This document shows, in pieces, positions 35,201 through 46,556 of a stretch of 64,000 nucleotides of DNA. Numbering within the stretch: position 1 is the stretch's first letter; the number at the start of each line of letters is the position of its first letter. Made by a program: the position numbers and the translations under genes. The notes under the pieces were generated by a model. The model worked only from the letters and a program-made list of their open reading frames with translations, ran no database searches and was not told the DNA's origin. The stretch covers positions 212,239 to 276,238 of the forward strand of contig NW_020312018.1 in NCBI RefSeq assembly GCF_003144115.1, written 5' to 3'. Origin of the DNA: Tilletiopsis washingtonensis. Lineage: Eukaryota; Basidiomycota; Exobasidiomycetes; Entylomatales.

Positions 35201-37348
35201 GTCCGCGCAGCGGCAGCGCAGGTCGTGAGCGTGTGGGCACGGCGGCAGCAAAGGCAGAGAGAGGGAGCGGCAGCGTCATGCTGGAATCATCAATGACCCC
35301 CTGCCGCCGACAAGCGATGGACGGGCGGCACTGGCACTGTGGTACAGCCTTGTGCTCCTCCGTCGTCTGATGCACGCGGCTTGGCGGCGCAGCAAACAAG
35401 GCCAGAGCGCAGCGCAGATCTCGCGGCTGGCAGCGGGCCTCGTTTGCTAAAACGGGCGCTGCGTGGCCGCTGCGAGGACGAGGTGCGGCGGCGCAACCCG
35501 CCTGCGGGCTGCATGCGCTGCCCGAGGGACGGGAGCCGCCGAGCATGCCGCTATGCGGACGCGGCTCGGCCTGACGCCGCCGCTGCGCCAGCACAGCGCC
35601 TCGCCAGCGAGAGCCGCTGCATCCGCCGCCGCGCCGTCTTCGCGGCCCCGAGCGAGCGGAGCTGGGTGGAAGCGCCGCACGCCGCACCCTCTTCGTGCTC
35701 CGCCGCCCGCCGCCGAGCAGCGGAAGCCTCGCGTTGCCCGCAGCGCGGCACCGACGCCGCCACGGGACGGCATCGGCGGAAGCGGCAGCGGCAGCCAAGG
35801 CCCTCCGGACGCCGCCACGCACGCACGGGCAGGCAGCGAGCATGCAGCGTGCAGCCATGCCGCGAGCAACGCAAGGGCAGCAGCCCCGCCGACGCCGCAG
35901 CAGCGGCATTGGCGGGCTGCAGATGCTGCACCTGCAGCCCAAGCGCAAGCGAAGCTCGGCTGCGCTGGCGTCGAGGAGCAGAGCAAGGCGCAGCTGCCGC
36001 GCCGACGGAGCGAGCGCACGACATCGACGGCGAGCCCACGCGGCGGCGCGGGCGGGCGCCATGCGGATGCTGCCTTGCCGGCTCGGCTGCGGCGCTGCAC
36101 CTCAGACGTGGCGCAGGCCGGACGAGCAAGCGCCAGCGCGGGCGTGACGCTACGGCGGGCATCCTTTTCCCCGCGAGGCGCCGTGCCGCGATGCCCAGCG
36201 CCGCCCAGACAGACGCAGCACGCAGACGCAGGGCATTATTCTCCTACACGCTCAGCCCGGCGGCGAGCAGCAGCACGCAGGAGCCGTCAGTGCAGCCGGC
36301 CGTGCATGCAGGTGCAGCTGCAGGTGCGGCAGCGCGCAGACCGACGGCGAGAGGAGGCAGCGCAGGCTGGCGCTGCGCCTGCAGATGCTGCCGCCGACGG
36401 CGCTCCGCCGCCATCCCCTAGCCGCAGCGTCGGATGCTGCATCTGGGCAGCAAGCAGGCAGGCCAAGCAGCGTCGCGGGCGGCGCGGGCATTCCGATCGC
36501 AGCGCCGAGCAGATGCGAGAGAGCAGCAGAGGCGGCAGAGATGCGGCGAGCTCGCCGAGCCGCTGGCCTCGCTCGTCGCTGCGCCTTGCTGCTGCGGGCG
36601 CTGTGCGTGTGCTCCGTGCTTCTTCTGCATCTGCGGCGCTCGGGGTGTGTGTGTGTGTCTGTCAGTGCGGCTGCCGTATCACCTCCGCCGCGAGACAGCG
36701 AGGGCGCCGCCGAGCCCCTCCGCCGGCGCACGCCCGCCTCTCCCCCTCGCACTCAACTCGACTTCACCCGGCCAGCCTCCGCTGCGGGCGTTTGTTTGCC
36801 GTGTGCCCTCGCTCGCTCTTGCCCCCCCCACCACGCCGGCCTCCTCTGCACCCCCGCGAGCTGCTGCCGCCGCACACGCTCGCTCCGCCTTGCTCCCGTC
36901 CGCACCTGCCCAGCCGATTGCACCACACGCCCAGCCCGGCACCGAGCGACATCGCCGGGCGCTGCTGTCTCTGCTGCGGCGCTGCCTCGCTGCTCCTCCT
37001 CGTGGCTATCCCGTGTCCGTCCTGCTGCCCGATGGCGCAGAGCGGCCGTGCCAGCAGCATCAGCGTAGAAGCGAGCCCATCTTGATCCGGCACTCTCCCA
37101 CCCGCGCCTCGCGGCACCCGCGGCGCCTGTCCCCCTCTCGCATCTATACTTACCACCACCGGCACTCCTGCTCGTCCCCCTCGCACCTTCCCTCCGTCGT
37201 CGCTGCTCCTCGTCACCCTCCGCTCCGCTCCCGTCGCCCTGCATCCGTTCTCACCCGCACGCTACACCTCCTCTCTGGCGCAGCGCCAGGCACCACGCGC
37301 GCTTCTCTCTGCGCGCGCACTCTCTCCTCGGGCGCGCCCGACATAGAC

Positions 37349-37441
37349 GTGAGCGGCGCCATCTATCTCGACGTCGGCCAGCTGAGACGCAGTGCTGACC
37401 CCATTTTCCTCCTCTGCCGGCGTCATCGGCCAGCAGCGCAG
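37349..37441 (+). other. Possible 5'-UTR intron of the WC-2-type GATA gene
   Basis: Donor AC|GTGAGC at 37,349, branch-like GTGCTGACC at 37,391-37,399, and acceptor CAGCGCAG ending at 37,441. The acceptor context is ordinary, so this is tentative. Confidence 0.3.
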
Positions 37442-37758
37442 AGCTTGTTGCCGCGCTGCTGCTGCTGCATCCACCTCTGTGCCCCGGGTATCTCGCTCGC
37501 TCGCTCTCCGCGCGCGTGTGTCTCGCCCCAGCCAGCCGCCTGTGCCGCGCCGCGCGTCGGGCGTAGCTCTGCCGAGGCGCGCCGAGCCCTGGCCGGCCGG
37601 CCTCGCTGCTGCACACGCGCGCGTCTTCTCGCCCTCGCCTTCTTGCCAACCACGACGACCGCAAGCGCACCTCGCGGGCCCGGATCCTCCGCGCCTCGCT
37701 TCGCCTCAACGCGCGGCCGTCGGTGCAAGAGCCGCCGCTGAGCGTGTGTCCGTCTGCG

Positions 37759-40296
37759 ATGGACGGCGAGCCTCGCACCTCGCCGCGCCCGGCACCCGCA
37801 GGAGCTGCGGCGCCGCCGGCCGACGCCGACGCTCACGCTCGCAGCAAGCCCGACGCCGGCGCCGACGCGACGTCCAGCAAGCACGCCGACCGGCCGCACG
37901 ACTCGCACAACTCGGCGCCGCCGTCGCCGCCCGACGCTCGCTCGGCCTCGGCGCTGCAGAGCCGCAGGCCCGAGCCGGACGCGGGTCTCCGGCTTCCGCC
38001 GCTGCGCTCCATCGACATTGGCGCAGTGGCCTCGTCGTCGTCGTCTTCGCACCGCACAGCTCTCGCTGGACCCGGTCAACTGCCGCCCTTCTCGCCTCGT
38101 CCGCAAGGCCCACACGGCTCGGCACCGCCGCCTCTGCCTTCGCCGAGCCTCAGCACTCATAGCCGCTCCGAGCTCCGCAGTCCGCCGCGCCTCGGCACGG
38201 CAGGCTCTACACGGCAAGGTCCTTCGTCGTCGTACTTTGCGACCGGCCCGTCTCCGGCGGCATCTCATCGTTCGGCAGCCGGACCTTCAGCCTCGACCGT
38301 CTCGCGCTGGACCGAGGAGCGCAAGCGCCCAAACCTGGGCCACGCACCCAGCGACGCCGAGGTCTACCGGCAACAGCAGCCACAGGGACAGGCTGTGCGC
38401 AGCCGCACACCCTCTTCCTTCTCCGACCCGGCGCGGAGCTCACCACCCATGCGCCCTCGCGGCGTCGAAGAGTCAAAGACGTGGCCGCCGGGCACGCCGG
38501 CCGACGCGGCTCGCTCATCGCTCGACGACTCTCGCGCCTTGCCGACGGCACGATCCGCGCAAGTCGACGCAGCACGGTCCGCTCCGTCTGCACACCAGCT
38601 CGAGAGCACCCTAGAGCGTCTCGAACAGGTGAGCACAGCAGCGCAGGTGGTCTGCTTCACGCTTGCTGACGCATCCGCAGGTGTACACGCTCGCCGGCGA
38701 CCTGCAAAGCTTCGCCAGCGCACACCTCAAGAGCCGGCAGATGCCGAGCTTCGCCAGTCTCGATGCCATGGCGATGCGAGGCTCAGACGTCGCTGCCATC
38801 ATGGGTCGCCTGGCCGGCGAGGCCAACGAAGCACAGGTCCGCGCCGAGGCACCATCTCACCGCTATGGTGCGTTGCGCCGACGGCGACGCGCGGTGCTGT
38901 GTGCTCATCCATCCTCTCCTTGCCTCTGCAGCTGGACCGCCGTCCGAACGCGGCGAGCCACTGCCTGCCTCGTCGGCTCACCGCGGCGCACCGAGCGCCT
39001 GTGAAGCATCCTCGCGCTATCACGCTGGCGAGCACGACGAGCTGGCAAGCAGCGGCACGCATGGCTACAAGGACATGTACCGCGACCAGCATCGCCGCGA
39101 TGAAGCGGGCGTCGACGGCAGACGGCCACGCAGCGGCGACGACCATCGCGCCGCCGCCATGCGCAGCCCTCGCCCTGGTGAGTACACTATCGCGGTTGAG
39201 CTCTGCATGCGCCATGCTCACACGCTCCGACAGTCTCTCACCATGCTTCAGCCATGGGCGGCATGGGCGAAGAGCGCAGCGACGCCTTCGCGCCTGTCGG
39301 CGTGCGTCGCCGTGCGGACGAGAGCGGCAGCTACTTCCCCATCCGTCCGGAGCCTCCTGCGCACGCACAGTGGTCCGCAGACGAGCGTGACCATGCGTAC
39401 GCGCATCCTGCCTCTCGTCCGATGCCGGCGCACTACTCCTCGCACGCGCCGATGTCGGCGCAGCAGCGCGACTACCACCATCACCAGCAGATGCAGGAGC
39501 AGCAGCACCAGCAGCAGATGGCCACGAGCAAGTACCGCAAGCGCAGCCGTGCGCCTGCGCCCGGCCAGTGCGCCTGCTGCAGCATTGCGGAGACGCCGGA
39601 GTGGCGCCGGGGTCCTGATGGAGCGCGCACCGTGTGCAACGCATGTGAGTCTTTGCTTGTGGGATAACAGCGCCATGTCAGTGGTGCCGCGGTGCTCATG
39701 CAGCACCCTCAGGCGGTCTGCACTTCGCGAAGCTCGCAAAGAAGCGGCAGCAGGAGAACCCGAACGGGCCTGGCGTCTCCATCGAGGAGCTGCGCGCCTC
39801 CATCCGCGTCACGTCGCCCGGCACCACGCCTGCGCACATCCGCGACGGCAGCCAGAACAGCCAGGGCGCCGACTACGGCCGAGCACGCCGCGCATCCATG
39901 GAGGGTCCTGCGTCGACGCCGGCATCTGCGTATGCGCACACGCATGCGCACGCTCGCGCTCCATCGGGCCCTGAGGGCCACGCCGGCTCGCAGCGCGAGC
40001 CCATGGACGGCCGCTGGCCCGAGGATGAGCACCGCATGCGCGCCAGCGAGTTCCGTGGTCTTCACATGGAACAGCGGCACGAACCGCATCCGCCATACGG
40101 CGGCAGCGCTGCGCACCAGCCGATGCACCACTCGCACTCGCACCACGACTCGCGCTCGCATGCGCCGTCGTCGGCCTCGCGCCTGCCGCCGCCGCCCATC
40201 CGCTCGCACGCAGACTCGGATGCGTATGCGCAGCGTTCCAACGAGCGCCGTCTCTCGCCGCGTCCCGGCAGCCAGGGCGCCGAGCGTCGCCCTTGA
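37759..40296 (+). CDS. GATA factor with a WC-2-type CX2CX18CX2C finger
   Basis: Coding segments are 37759..38628, 38681..38867, 38932..39177, 39252..39644 and 39713..40296, giving 759 aa. The single finger (~541-569) reads CACCSIAETPEWRRGPDGAR, then TVCNACGLHFAKLAKKRQ, with an 18-residue loop and the EWRRGP core shared with White Collar-2 and related fungal factors. The intron at 39,645-39,712 splits the fourth cysteine codon. Residues 1-280 are Pro/Ser-rich and disordered. A conserved-looking helical stretch follows (LERLEQVYTLAGDLQSFASA to IMGRLAGEANEAQ). No PAS domain is evident, so a direct light-receptor partner role like WC-2 is not supported. The C-terminus is His/Pro-rich. It is probably a DNA-binding regulator; the target genes are unknown. 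Confidence 0.88.
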
Positions 40297-41275
40297 TGGG
40301 CACCTGGCATCCTTGCTGCCGGCGTGTCGGACTCCGCCTTCACGCCGCAAGGCTATCCTCGCCTCATCCTTTTCGCCCTCAGCGACTCTCGAGCCTCCGA
40401 TGGCGCATCGCATCGTCTCCAAAAGCAAACCCGGCAGTGACTCCAAGCATCTACAAGTAGAGGCATCTCGCACGTCTCGGTAATCTCTCCCTCTCTACCA
40501 ACTAATCTCGCCGGCCGCAACGGCGATCCGCTTCCGCTCTCCCACCGAACCCTCGATGCTCCTCGCACGCAAAGGGGCGTGCGCGCCATACGCGCAAGCG
40601 CCCTCGTGCCTCAACGGACACCGCTGAGCCCGGCAGGGGCATCTGCCTCGGGCGCAATACGTCCCAAATCAAATGTGTTTCTGCTCCGGAGGTCAGCGTG
40701 TGACGGCGGCCGAGCTGCGTGCACGGAGCTGCCATTGTGCCGGCGTTGCAGACGCTGACGAGGCAGAGGGTGCTGGCGGACGAGGCTGTGATGTGACGTG
40801 AACTGGCTCGCCCCCTCCACCTGCCAGCGCACTGCGGTCCGTCGCGAGCAAAGCCCACCATTACCATCCACTTGAGCTCGTCGTTGATGCTGAGGCGGCC
40901 TTGCACTTGAGAGTCGCCAGCTCCCGCGATGATGGAGGTTGCGAAGAGGCACGAAGGACCAAGAAGGCGGCCGTGCGAGGCCGGCCCGTCTCGGGCCGGA
41001 CAAGCTTGGCCCGCTTGTATTGCGGGCTTTAATTCAAGCCGCAGCTGAATTCATCAATCACGCGCCGGCCAGCGAGATCTGCCGCTCGGCTCCACTCGCC
41101 GCCTGACTCCGCAGCGCACGGCGCAGCAGCCGCCGCCTTGCTTCCCCACACCTCGCTGCGCCACGCCCACAGCAGCCGCTCCTGCTCTCTCACTCCCACA
41201 CACCTTAGCTCGGCTACACAAGAGCTCCTCGAACGTCATAACGCCTGCGCTTCCGCCGCTCGCCGCGCCTCCGCC
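40297..41275. other. Tandem intergenic region upstream of PEX5
   Basis: 979 bp between the GATA stop and the PEX5 ATG, transcribed in the same direction. The part from about 41,090 to 41,275 is C/T-rich and is likely the PEX5 proximal promoter and leader. No gene or clear motif is seen. Confidence 0.5.
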
Positions 41276-43615
41276 ATGTCGTTCCTCTCCGGCGCCGACT
41301 GCGGCCCGTCCAACGGCCTCTCGTCGCTGCTCAAGCATTCGCAGGCAGACCGCTCGCTGCAGGGCGACCGCACCGAAGCTGGGCCAGGTCCCGGCGCTGC
41401 GTCCTTCCGCCAGCGCCCTGCCGGTGCCGGCGGCCCAGCAGATGCGCAGGCCTGGTTCGCGCAGCAGCAACAGCATGGCGGCCCGCAGCAGTTCAGCGGG
41501 CCGCCGCCGAGCTCCTTTGAGTTCGAGAAGATGCGCGCAGAGATGGAGCGCATGCAGATGAACAACGGTGGTGGCGGAGGCTCTGGAGGATCTGGCGGCT
41601 GGGCGCAGGAGATGAACCGGCGTGGTGCGCCGCAGCAGCACATGAACATGGGCCCGCAGTCTGGCAACCAAGGTGAGCAGAGTCTGCCCCATGCACTGCG
41701 CTTTGCGCTGATACTCGCTTCCAGGCTCAGCGTGGAGCTCTCAGTTCGCGTCCGCAGGCCACGCCTCAGCTCCCCAGCAAGAGGCACCAGGTGCCTCTGC
41801 GACCCGCTCAGGCGGCTACGGCGGCTTCGGCATGCTCGGCGGCGGCATGGGTGGCATGGGCATGATCGGCGGCGGCATGGGCAGCATGTTTGCCAATCGT
41901 GCTGCGCAGCAGCAGCAGCCGCAGCAGAGCAGCTCGCGCTTCACCGAGCTCTCGGACAAGCAGTGGGAGGACGAGTTCGCGCGCCTCGATGCCGAGGCCA
42001 CTGCGGACAAAGGAAAGGGCAAGGCTGCGGAGCCGGAGCAGGGCCAGGCCGAGGACGAGGACCGGCGAGTGCGGGAAGCGCTGGACCGCCTCGAGAGCGA
42101 CATCCAGGAGGACGGCTACGAGGGCGACCGCCGCTTCGAGGAGCTCTGGAACGCCATGCACGCTGGTGGCGCTGTGCCGCCGTCGGGTGCTGATGCCGAC
42201 GTGGCCCGCTTCGAGGAGGAGCTGCAGCGGCAGCGCGAGCGCAACGCCGAGGAGGACGACGAGGCCTTCGAGTTCTACAACCATCCCTCTGGCGGACTCG
42301 GTGGCGGCATCCAGGGCCTGAATGAGACTGGACGCCTTGACGGCACCGAGGACGCGCTGCTCGACGGCTTCGGCACTGTGGGCGTCGATGGCTTCCCGCG
42401 CCTGGGCGGCTACCGCTTCGCGCAGGACAACCCGTTCATGACGCACGAGGCGCCGCTCGCCGAAGGCCTGCGTCTTCTTGCCAACGGCGGCTCGCTTGCC
42501 GACGCTGCGCTGCTCTTTGAGGCCGCGACGCAGCGCGACGCCGCGGGCGGCACTGGCGGCGAGCAGGGCGAGGTCAGCCGTGCGCTGCGCGAGCGCTCAG
42601 AGGCTTGGCGCCGCCTCGGCGAGGCGATGGCCATGAATGAGCGCGAGACGCAGGCGATCCGCGCGCTCGAGGAGGCGATCAAGCTGGACGAGAACAACCT
42701 TGAGGCGTACATGGTGAGTGCATCTGTCTCGTTGTCCCTGCCTGCGTGTCGCTCATTCCCTCGTCGCAGTCGCTGGCCATCTCGTACATCAACGAAGGCT
42801 ACGACGCCGCTGCGCATTCGACGTTGGAGCGGTACATGTCGCGCGCCTACCCGCACCTCAAGCCCGACCCGCTGCCGGAGTCCATCTCGGGCACCAAGGA
42901 CCCGCTGCAGGGGACCGACGGCAACCCGTGGGCCTCGCTGAACCGCGCCACGTCGCTCTTCCTGGCGGCTGCGCGCGAGGGTGCCGCGAAGGGCACGATC
43001 GACCCGGAGGTGCAGGTCGGGCTCGGCGTGCTCTTCTACAGCAACAGCAGCTACGAGCAGGCGCGCGACTGCTTCAACACGGCGCTGCAGGCGCGCCCGA
43101 ACGACTTTCTGCTGTGGAACCGCCTTGGTGCCACGCTAGCGAACAGCGGCAAGCCCGAGGACGCCATCGAGGCGTACCACAAGGCGCTCGAGCTGCGGCC
43201 AACGTTCACGCGCGCCATCTACAACCTCTCGGTCGCCTGTGAGTCTCGCTTGTCTGCTGCACCTCGGGCGACGATTGCTGACCCGTTCGCGGCGCAGGCC
43301 TCAACCTCGGCGCACACCACGAGGCTGCCGAGCACCTGCTTGCTGCTCTTTCGCTGCAGCAGTCGCACGAGGCGCCCAACGTGCCAGACGGCGCCTCGGC
43401 ACCGCGCCCGCCGCCGCTGGCCGAGGCGCAGGAGTCGCACAACCTCTGGAGCACGCTGCGTCGCATCTGTGAGTCTCCTCGATGTGGCGACTTGCCTCGC
43501 GTGCGAAGCTGACCCTCGCTTGCCAGTCCTTGTGATGGACCGCATGGATCTCGCGCAGCAGGCACACGTCGGCTCCGACCTCGGCCAATTTCGAGCTGAG
43601 GGATTCGAGTTTTGA
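41276..43615 (+). CDS. PEX5: Peroxisomal targeting signal 1 receptor PEX5
   Basis: Coding segments are 41276..41672, 41725..42713, 42770..43238, 43298..43468 and 43527..43615, giving 704 aa. PEX5 binds C-terminal SKL-type signals in the cytosol, docks on PEX13/PEX14 and is recycled by mono-ubiquitination. The N-terminus MSFLSGADCGPSNGL holds the conserved Cys (Cys9) used for recycling. Aromatic docking pentapeptides are WSSQF (~136, created by the first splice junction) and WEDEF (~213). Gly/Gln/Met-rich disorder surrounds them. Residues ~385-680 are TPR repeats, e.g. AWRRLGEAMAMNERETQAIRALEEA shortened here to LGEAMAMNE..AIRALEEAI, LGVLFYSNSSYEQARDCFN and LGATLANSGKPEDAIEAYHK. The C-terminus FRAEGFEF matches the usual fungal PEX5 end. 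Splices were checked by TPR continuity. Confidence 0.95.
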
Positions 43616-44005
43616 GCTGCGCGCCAAGCATAGCGTCGAGAACGCACCAGCGCCGCCATCCACCGCCACTGAGCAGGACGTGGACTGGGATGCCGACGGC
43701 GCACCGCAGGGCATGGGCGGCTGCTGGGGCCGCTGGAACCAGGCGTCATTCAGCGCGGACGCACCTATCTAATGAACGCATGTGCATCGCCAACAGCCTG
43801 TCGCCTCTCCAGTCACACCACACGCTCGATGTGTACCAAAGCTGATGATTGGGTTTTATCCCCGGCGTGCACGCTGCAGCGCCGAGGTGAGAAGTGTACA
43901 TGGATCGCATGACGTGGGTGGGGAGATGATGAGGGAAGCCACTCGTACGGAGGAGAGAGGGAAGGAACCAAGAGCAGCACGGCGCCAGCCGACGACGCGC
44001 GGCGC
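43616..44005. other. Convergent intergenic region between PEX5 and eL15
   Basis: 390 bp between two stop codons. The first ~155 bases stay open in a frame different from PEX5 and end at TAA near 43,772; I read this as 3' UTR. No gene is seen. Confidence 0.5.
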
Positions 44006-44820
44006 TTAGCGGTAGCGGCGGAGCTGCAGCGTGTCGCGCTTGCGGATCGTCGCGTTCTTGCCGCCGTGTGCGGTGTGGTTGAAGCGGTGGCCCTTGCCGA
44101 GGTGGCCGCGGCTCTTCTTGCCCGTGGCGGTGAGGCCGCGCGCCTCGCGGCGCTTGTGCACCGGGTCGCAGATCCAGTTGATGCGCGCGTCGCGGCGGAT
44201 GGCCTTGTGGCTCGGGTCGACGCAGATGACCTCGAAGTACTTGAAGATGCCGTCGGCGTTGACCCAGTAGGAGTTGAGCACGCGCAGGTTGCCGCACTTG
44301 CGGCCGACACGCTCCTCGGCCGTCGACTTCAGGCTGCGCTGGTACTTGAGGTGGTTGACACCGTGGTGCACCGGCTTGCCGAAGGTGGCGCCCTTGGACA
44401 CCGGCTTCTTGCGGTTACCGCGGCGCACACGGATGCGGTAGATCAGGTAGCCCTGCTTGGCCTTGTACCCGAGGCGGCGAGCCTTGTCCGGGCGCGACGG
44501 GCGCGAGACGCGGTGCATCACGGCCAGCTGGCGGAACTCCCAGCACCTGGACGCGGTTGGCATCAGCATGCTGCTCGTCGAAGATATAACGCAGCGCTCG
44601 ACGACGACGACGACGACGACGACGCCGCATCTGCAATGCTTTCGCTGATCTGTCCCTGTGATATCCTCCATCTCGCCGACTCTTCTCTTCACTGCCTTTT
44701 GCCTCTCCCATCCCATCCTTCTCTGCCAAGTCTGAGCACTCACCGAACGCGGAGCAGGAACCGCATAAGGTCCGACTGCTTCTTCGTGTGGATCGCCTCC
44801 ACGTACTTGTACGCACCCAT
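44006..44820 (-). CDS. RPL15: 60S ribosomal protein eL15
   Basis: Coding segments (minus) are 44820..44744 and 44546..44006, giving 205 aa, the family's normal length. It begins [20 protein letters not shown] and continues [73 protein letters not shown] and ends LQLRRYR. All are hallmark eL15 sequences. The protein is a core component near the peptide exit region of the large subunit. The 197-nt intron splits the Arg codon before CWEF and carries a CGA microsatellite. An acceptor-like TCTCGCAG lies five bases before the ATG, suggesting that a leader intron also exists. Confidence 0.97.
44599..44624. repeat. (CGA)n microsatellite in the eL15 intron
   Basis: Nearly nine uninterrupted CGA units on the + strand inside the 197-nt intron of the eL15 gene. 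Confidence 0.9.
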
Positions 44821-46556
44821 CTTGTCTGCGAGAGGGAAGAGACGGTAAGCTCCTGCGCACGAGAGGTTGTGGCAGCCGCGAAGGAAGACGCCTTGCCGTG
44901 CCGCCGGCTGGACTCATGAATGGGCAGCAGGGACATGCCCTGCGCCTGCAACTCGCCAGCCCAGCAGCGATCGTCTGCCGGCGCGGCGCAGCAGGTGCGG
45001 CGCCGATGCTACGGCCTCGTGCACGAGCGGTGTCCGCTGAGAGAGCTGCCCTCCTTCTTCCATCTGGCTCCGCCGCCCTTCGCGCCTTCCCTCCAGCGGC
45101 ATTCAGCAGCAAGCTGTGCGCCAGCTTCGAGGCCAGAGCGGCGTACTGCTGCTGATATCGCCTCTCCCACTGCTGGCGCGCGCAATGGCAGCTCTACGAT
45201 GGAGCGTCGCCAGCCAGCATCCAGCGTTCTTCCTGCGCCGCGCATCTTCCAGCGCCGAGCAAAGCGCGGTCTCGAAGCACGAGCGACGCATACGAACCTT
45301 GAGGATCTGCGATGGAATGAAGGTCAGTGACGGGCTCGCAGCGGCGGCAGCGCGAGCGGAAGGGTACGCACAAGGGGGGTGAGGTGGGTAGAGGGAAGCC
45401 GGAGAGCTGCAGCGAGCGGCGCTGCTGGCGCTGCAGCAGCCGGCCGGGCGGCGGGCGGGGGCGGCGGCGGGGCAGTGAAGCGGCGGGCCGCAGCCGCAGC
45501 TCGCGTGTGCGACTGCCCTGCGCGCCGCCGTCTGTCTTCGCCTTTTCTCAAGACGAGCGCCGTTCCCACGCTGCTGGTCTTCGGTCACGTGATCAGCCCG
45601 CGTCCAACGAGCCTCACGCCTCCCACATCTGCCATCCTTTCGTCGTCCGTTCTTCCTGCAGCAGCACGTCTGATTCTAGATGGCTGGCTGGGCGTGCGTG
45701 TGTCAGATAGCGGTGCATGCTGCTGTAAGTCGCACATGTGTGAGGCAGCGGTGCGCAGGCATGCGAAAGTGATGAGGGGCGCCAACCTTGCCTCGGCCGC
45801 CGACGCGCCGCTAAGGCTCGGTCACCGTCAGACTGCACATGGTGGCCTCGGAGGCCGTACTGAGGACCCCTGAGGACCCGACAGACGTTGAGCTCGAGGC
45901 AAAAGCTCGAGATGGTCCAATACTCTGCTGCGGGAGGCTTGGGGCCCCCGGTAGCGGCAGCCGCGAAGGAGCCAGCCAGGCATCCAGCGTCGGAGCATTC
46001 CGCGAGGGCGGCCTGGCAGCGCTGCAGCGGATGAGCATGCATCCAGCGTGCAGATGCAGCGTGCCCAGAACGCAGCAGAGGGCCCATCAAGAAGTTGAGC
46101 TTCCGCCCAGCGCAGGGGTACGTCTGGAGGCACCCGGCGGGAAACCTGTGAGCAGCAGAGCGTCGGAGGCCGACGCAGCGCAGCAGCGTGGCGCATCAGA
46201 AAAGCTCGCGCGCCGCTCCGAGCCGGACCGGGAGCAGGGCAGAGGCGCGGGGCCTGAACCGCCTGGCTCAGAGATCTCAGGTGAGAGTCATGCGAGCACG
46301 CACAGTCTGGGCGGATGCCGTGCTGGGCACATTGGGCTGCAGACGGCAGCAGGACAAGCCCGCAGCGCAGAGGTTTGCCGAGCTTGGCCTGCGTCGGAAG
46401 ATTGCAGCAGCTGGGCGTGGCGCGCGTGGCGGGTGGGAACGCGCGCGTTGCGCGGCACGCTCGCCGAGCTGAGGGTTCAAAAGTGGCCGGGCAAGTGGCG
46501 CCTCTGATGGGAGCGGCACTTCTCACGCGCCATCCTTCCCTTCCACCACACCCACG
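44821..46556. other. Divergent intergenic region between eL15 and the permease gene
   Basis: 1.7 kb without a supportable gene. The eL15 side (to about 45,600) should contain the ribosomal-protein promoter. A CACGTGATCA box occurs near 45,586. Open frames on both strands between 45,800 and 46,550 lack any recognisable domain. Confidence 0.5.

Larger units (their letters stand above)
29109..37758. other. Gene-poor region of about 8.6 kb between the RasGEF and WC-2-type GATA genes
   Basis: No gene is supported. The long open frames have noncoding composition and overlap one another on both strands. A lower-GC island at about 31,440-32,000 gives more protein-like minus-strand peptides, but in three broken frames. 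From about 36,690 to 37,740 the + strand becomes C/T-rich toward the downstream GATA gene, with a TGTGTGTGTGT run near 36,645 and a possible leader intron at 37,349-37,441. A (GC)n-like run occurs near 29,805. Confidence 0.6.

Noticed and set aside
35463-37085. 540-codon + strand open frame in the second desert
   Set aside because: Low-complexity Ala/Arg/Pro composition, overlapping open frames on both strands, and no domain or splice structure.
43612-43772. Open frame continuing past the PEX5 stop, as a possible C-terminal extension
   Set aside because: It is in a different frame from PEX5, has no splice pair that joins it, and the PEX5 C-terminus FRAEGFEF already matches the fungal family end.
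45839-46507. 222-codon + strand frame upstream of the permease
   Set aside because: No domain, and other overlapping frames exist. It ends just before the permease ATG and is better read as promoter and leader.
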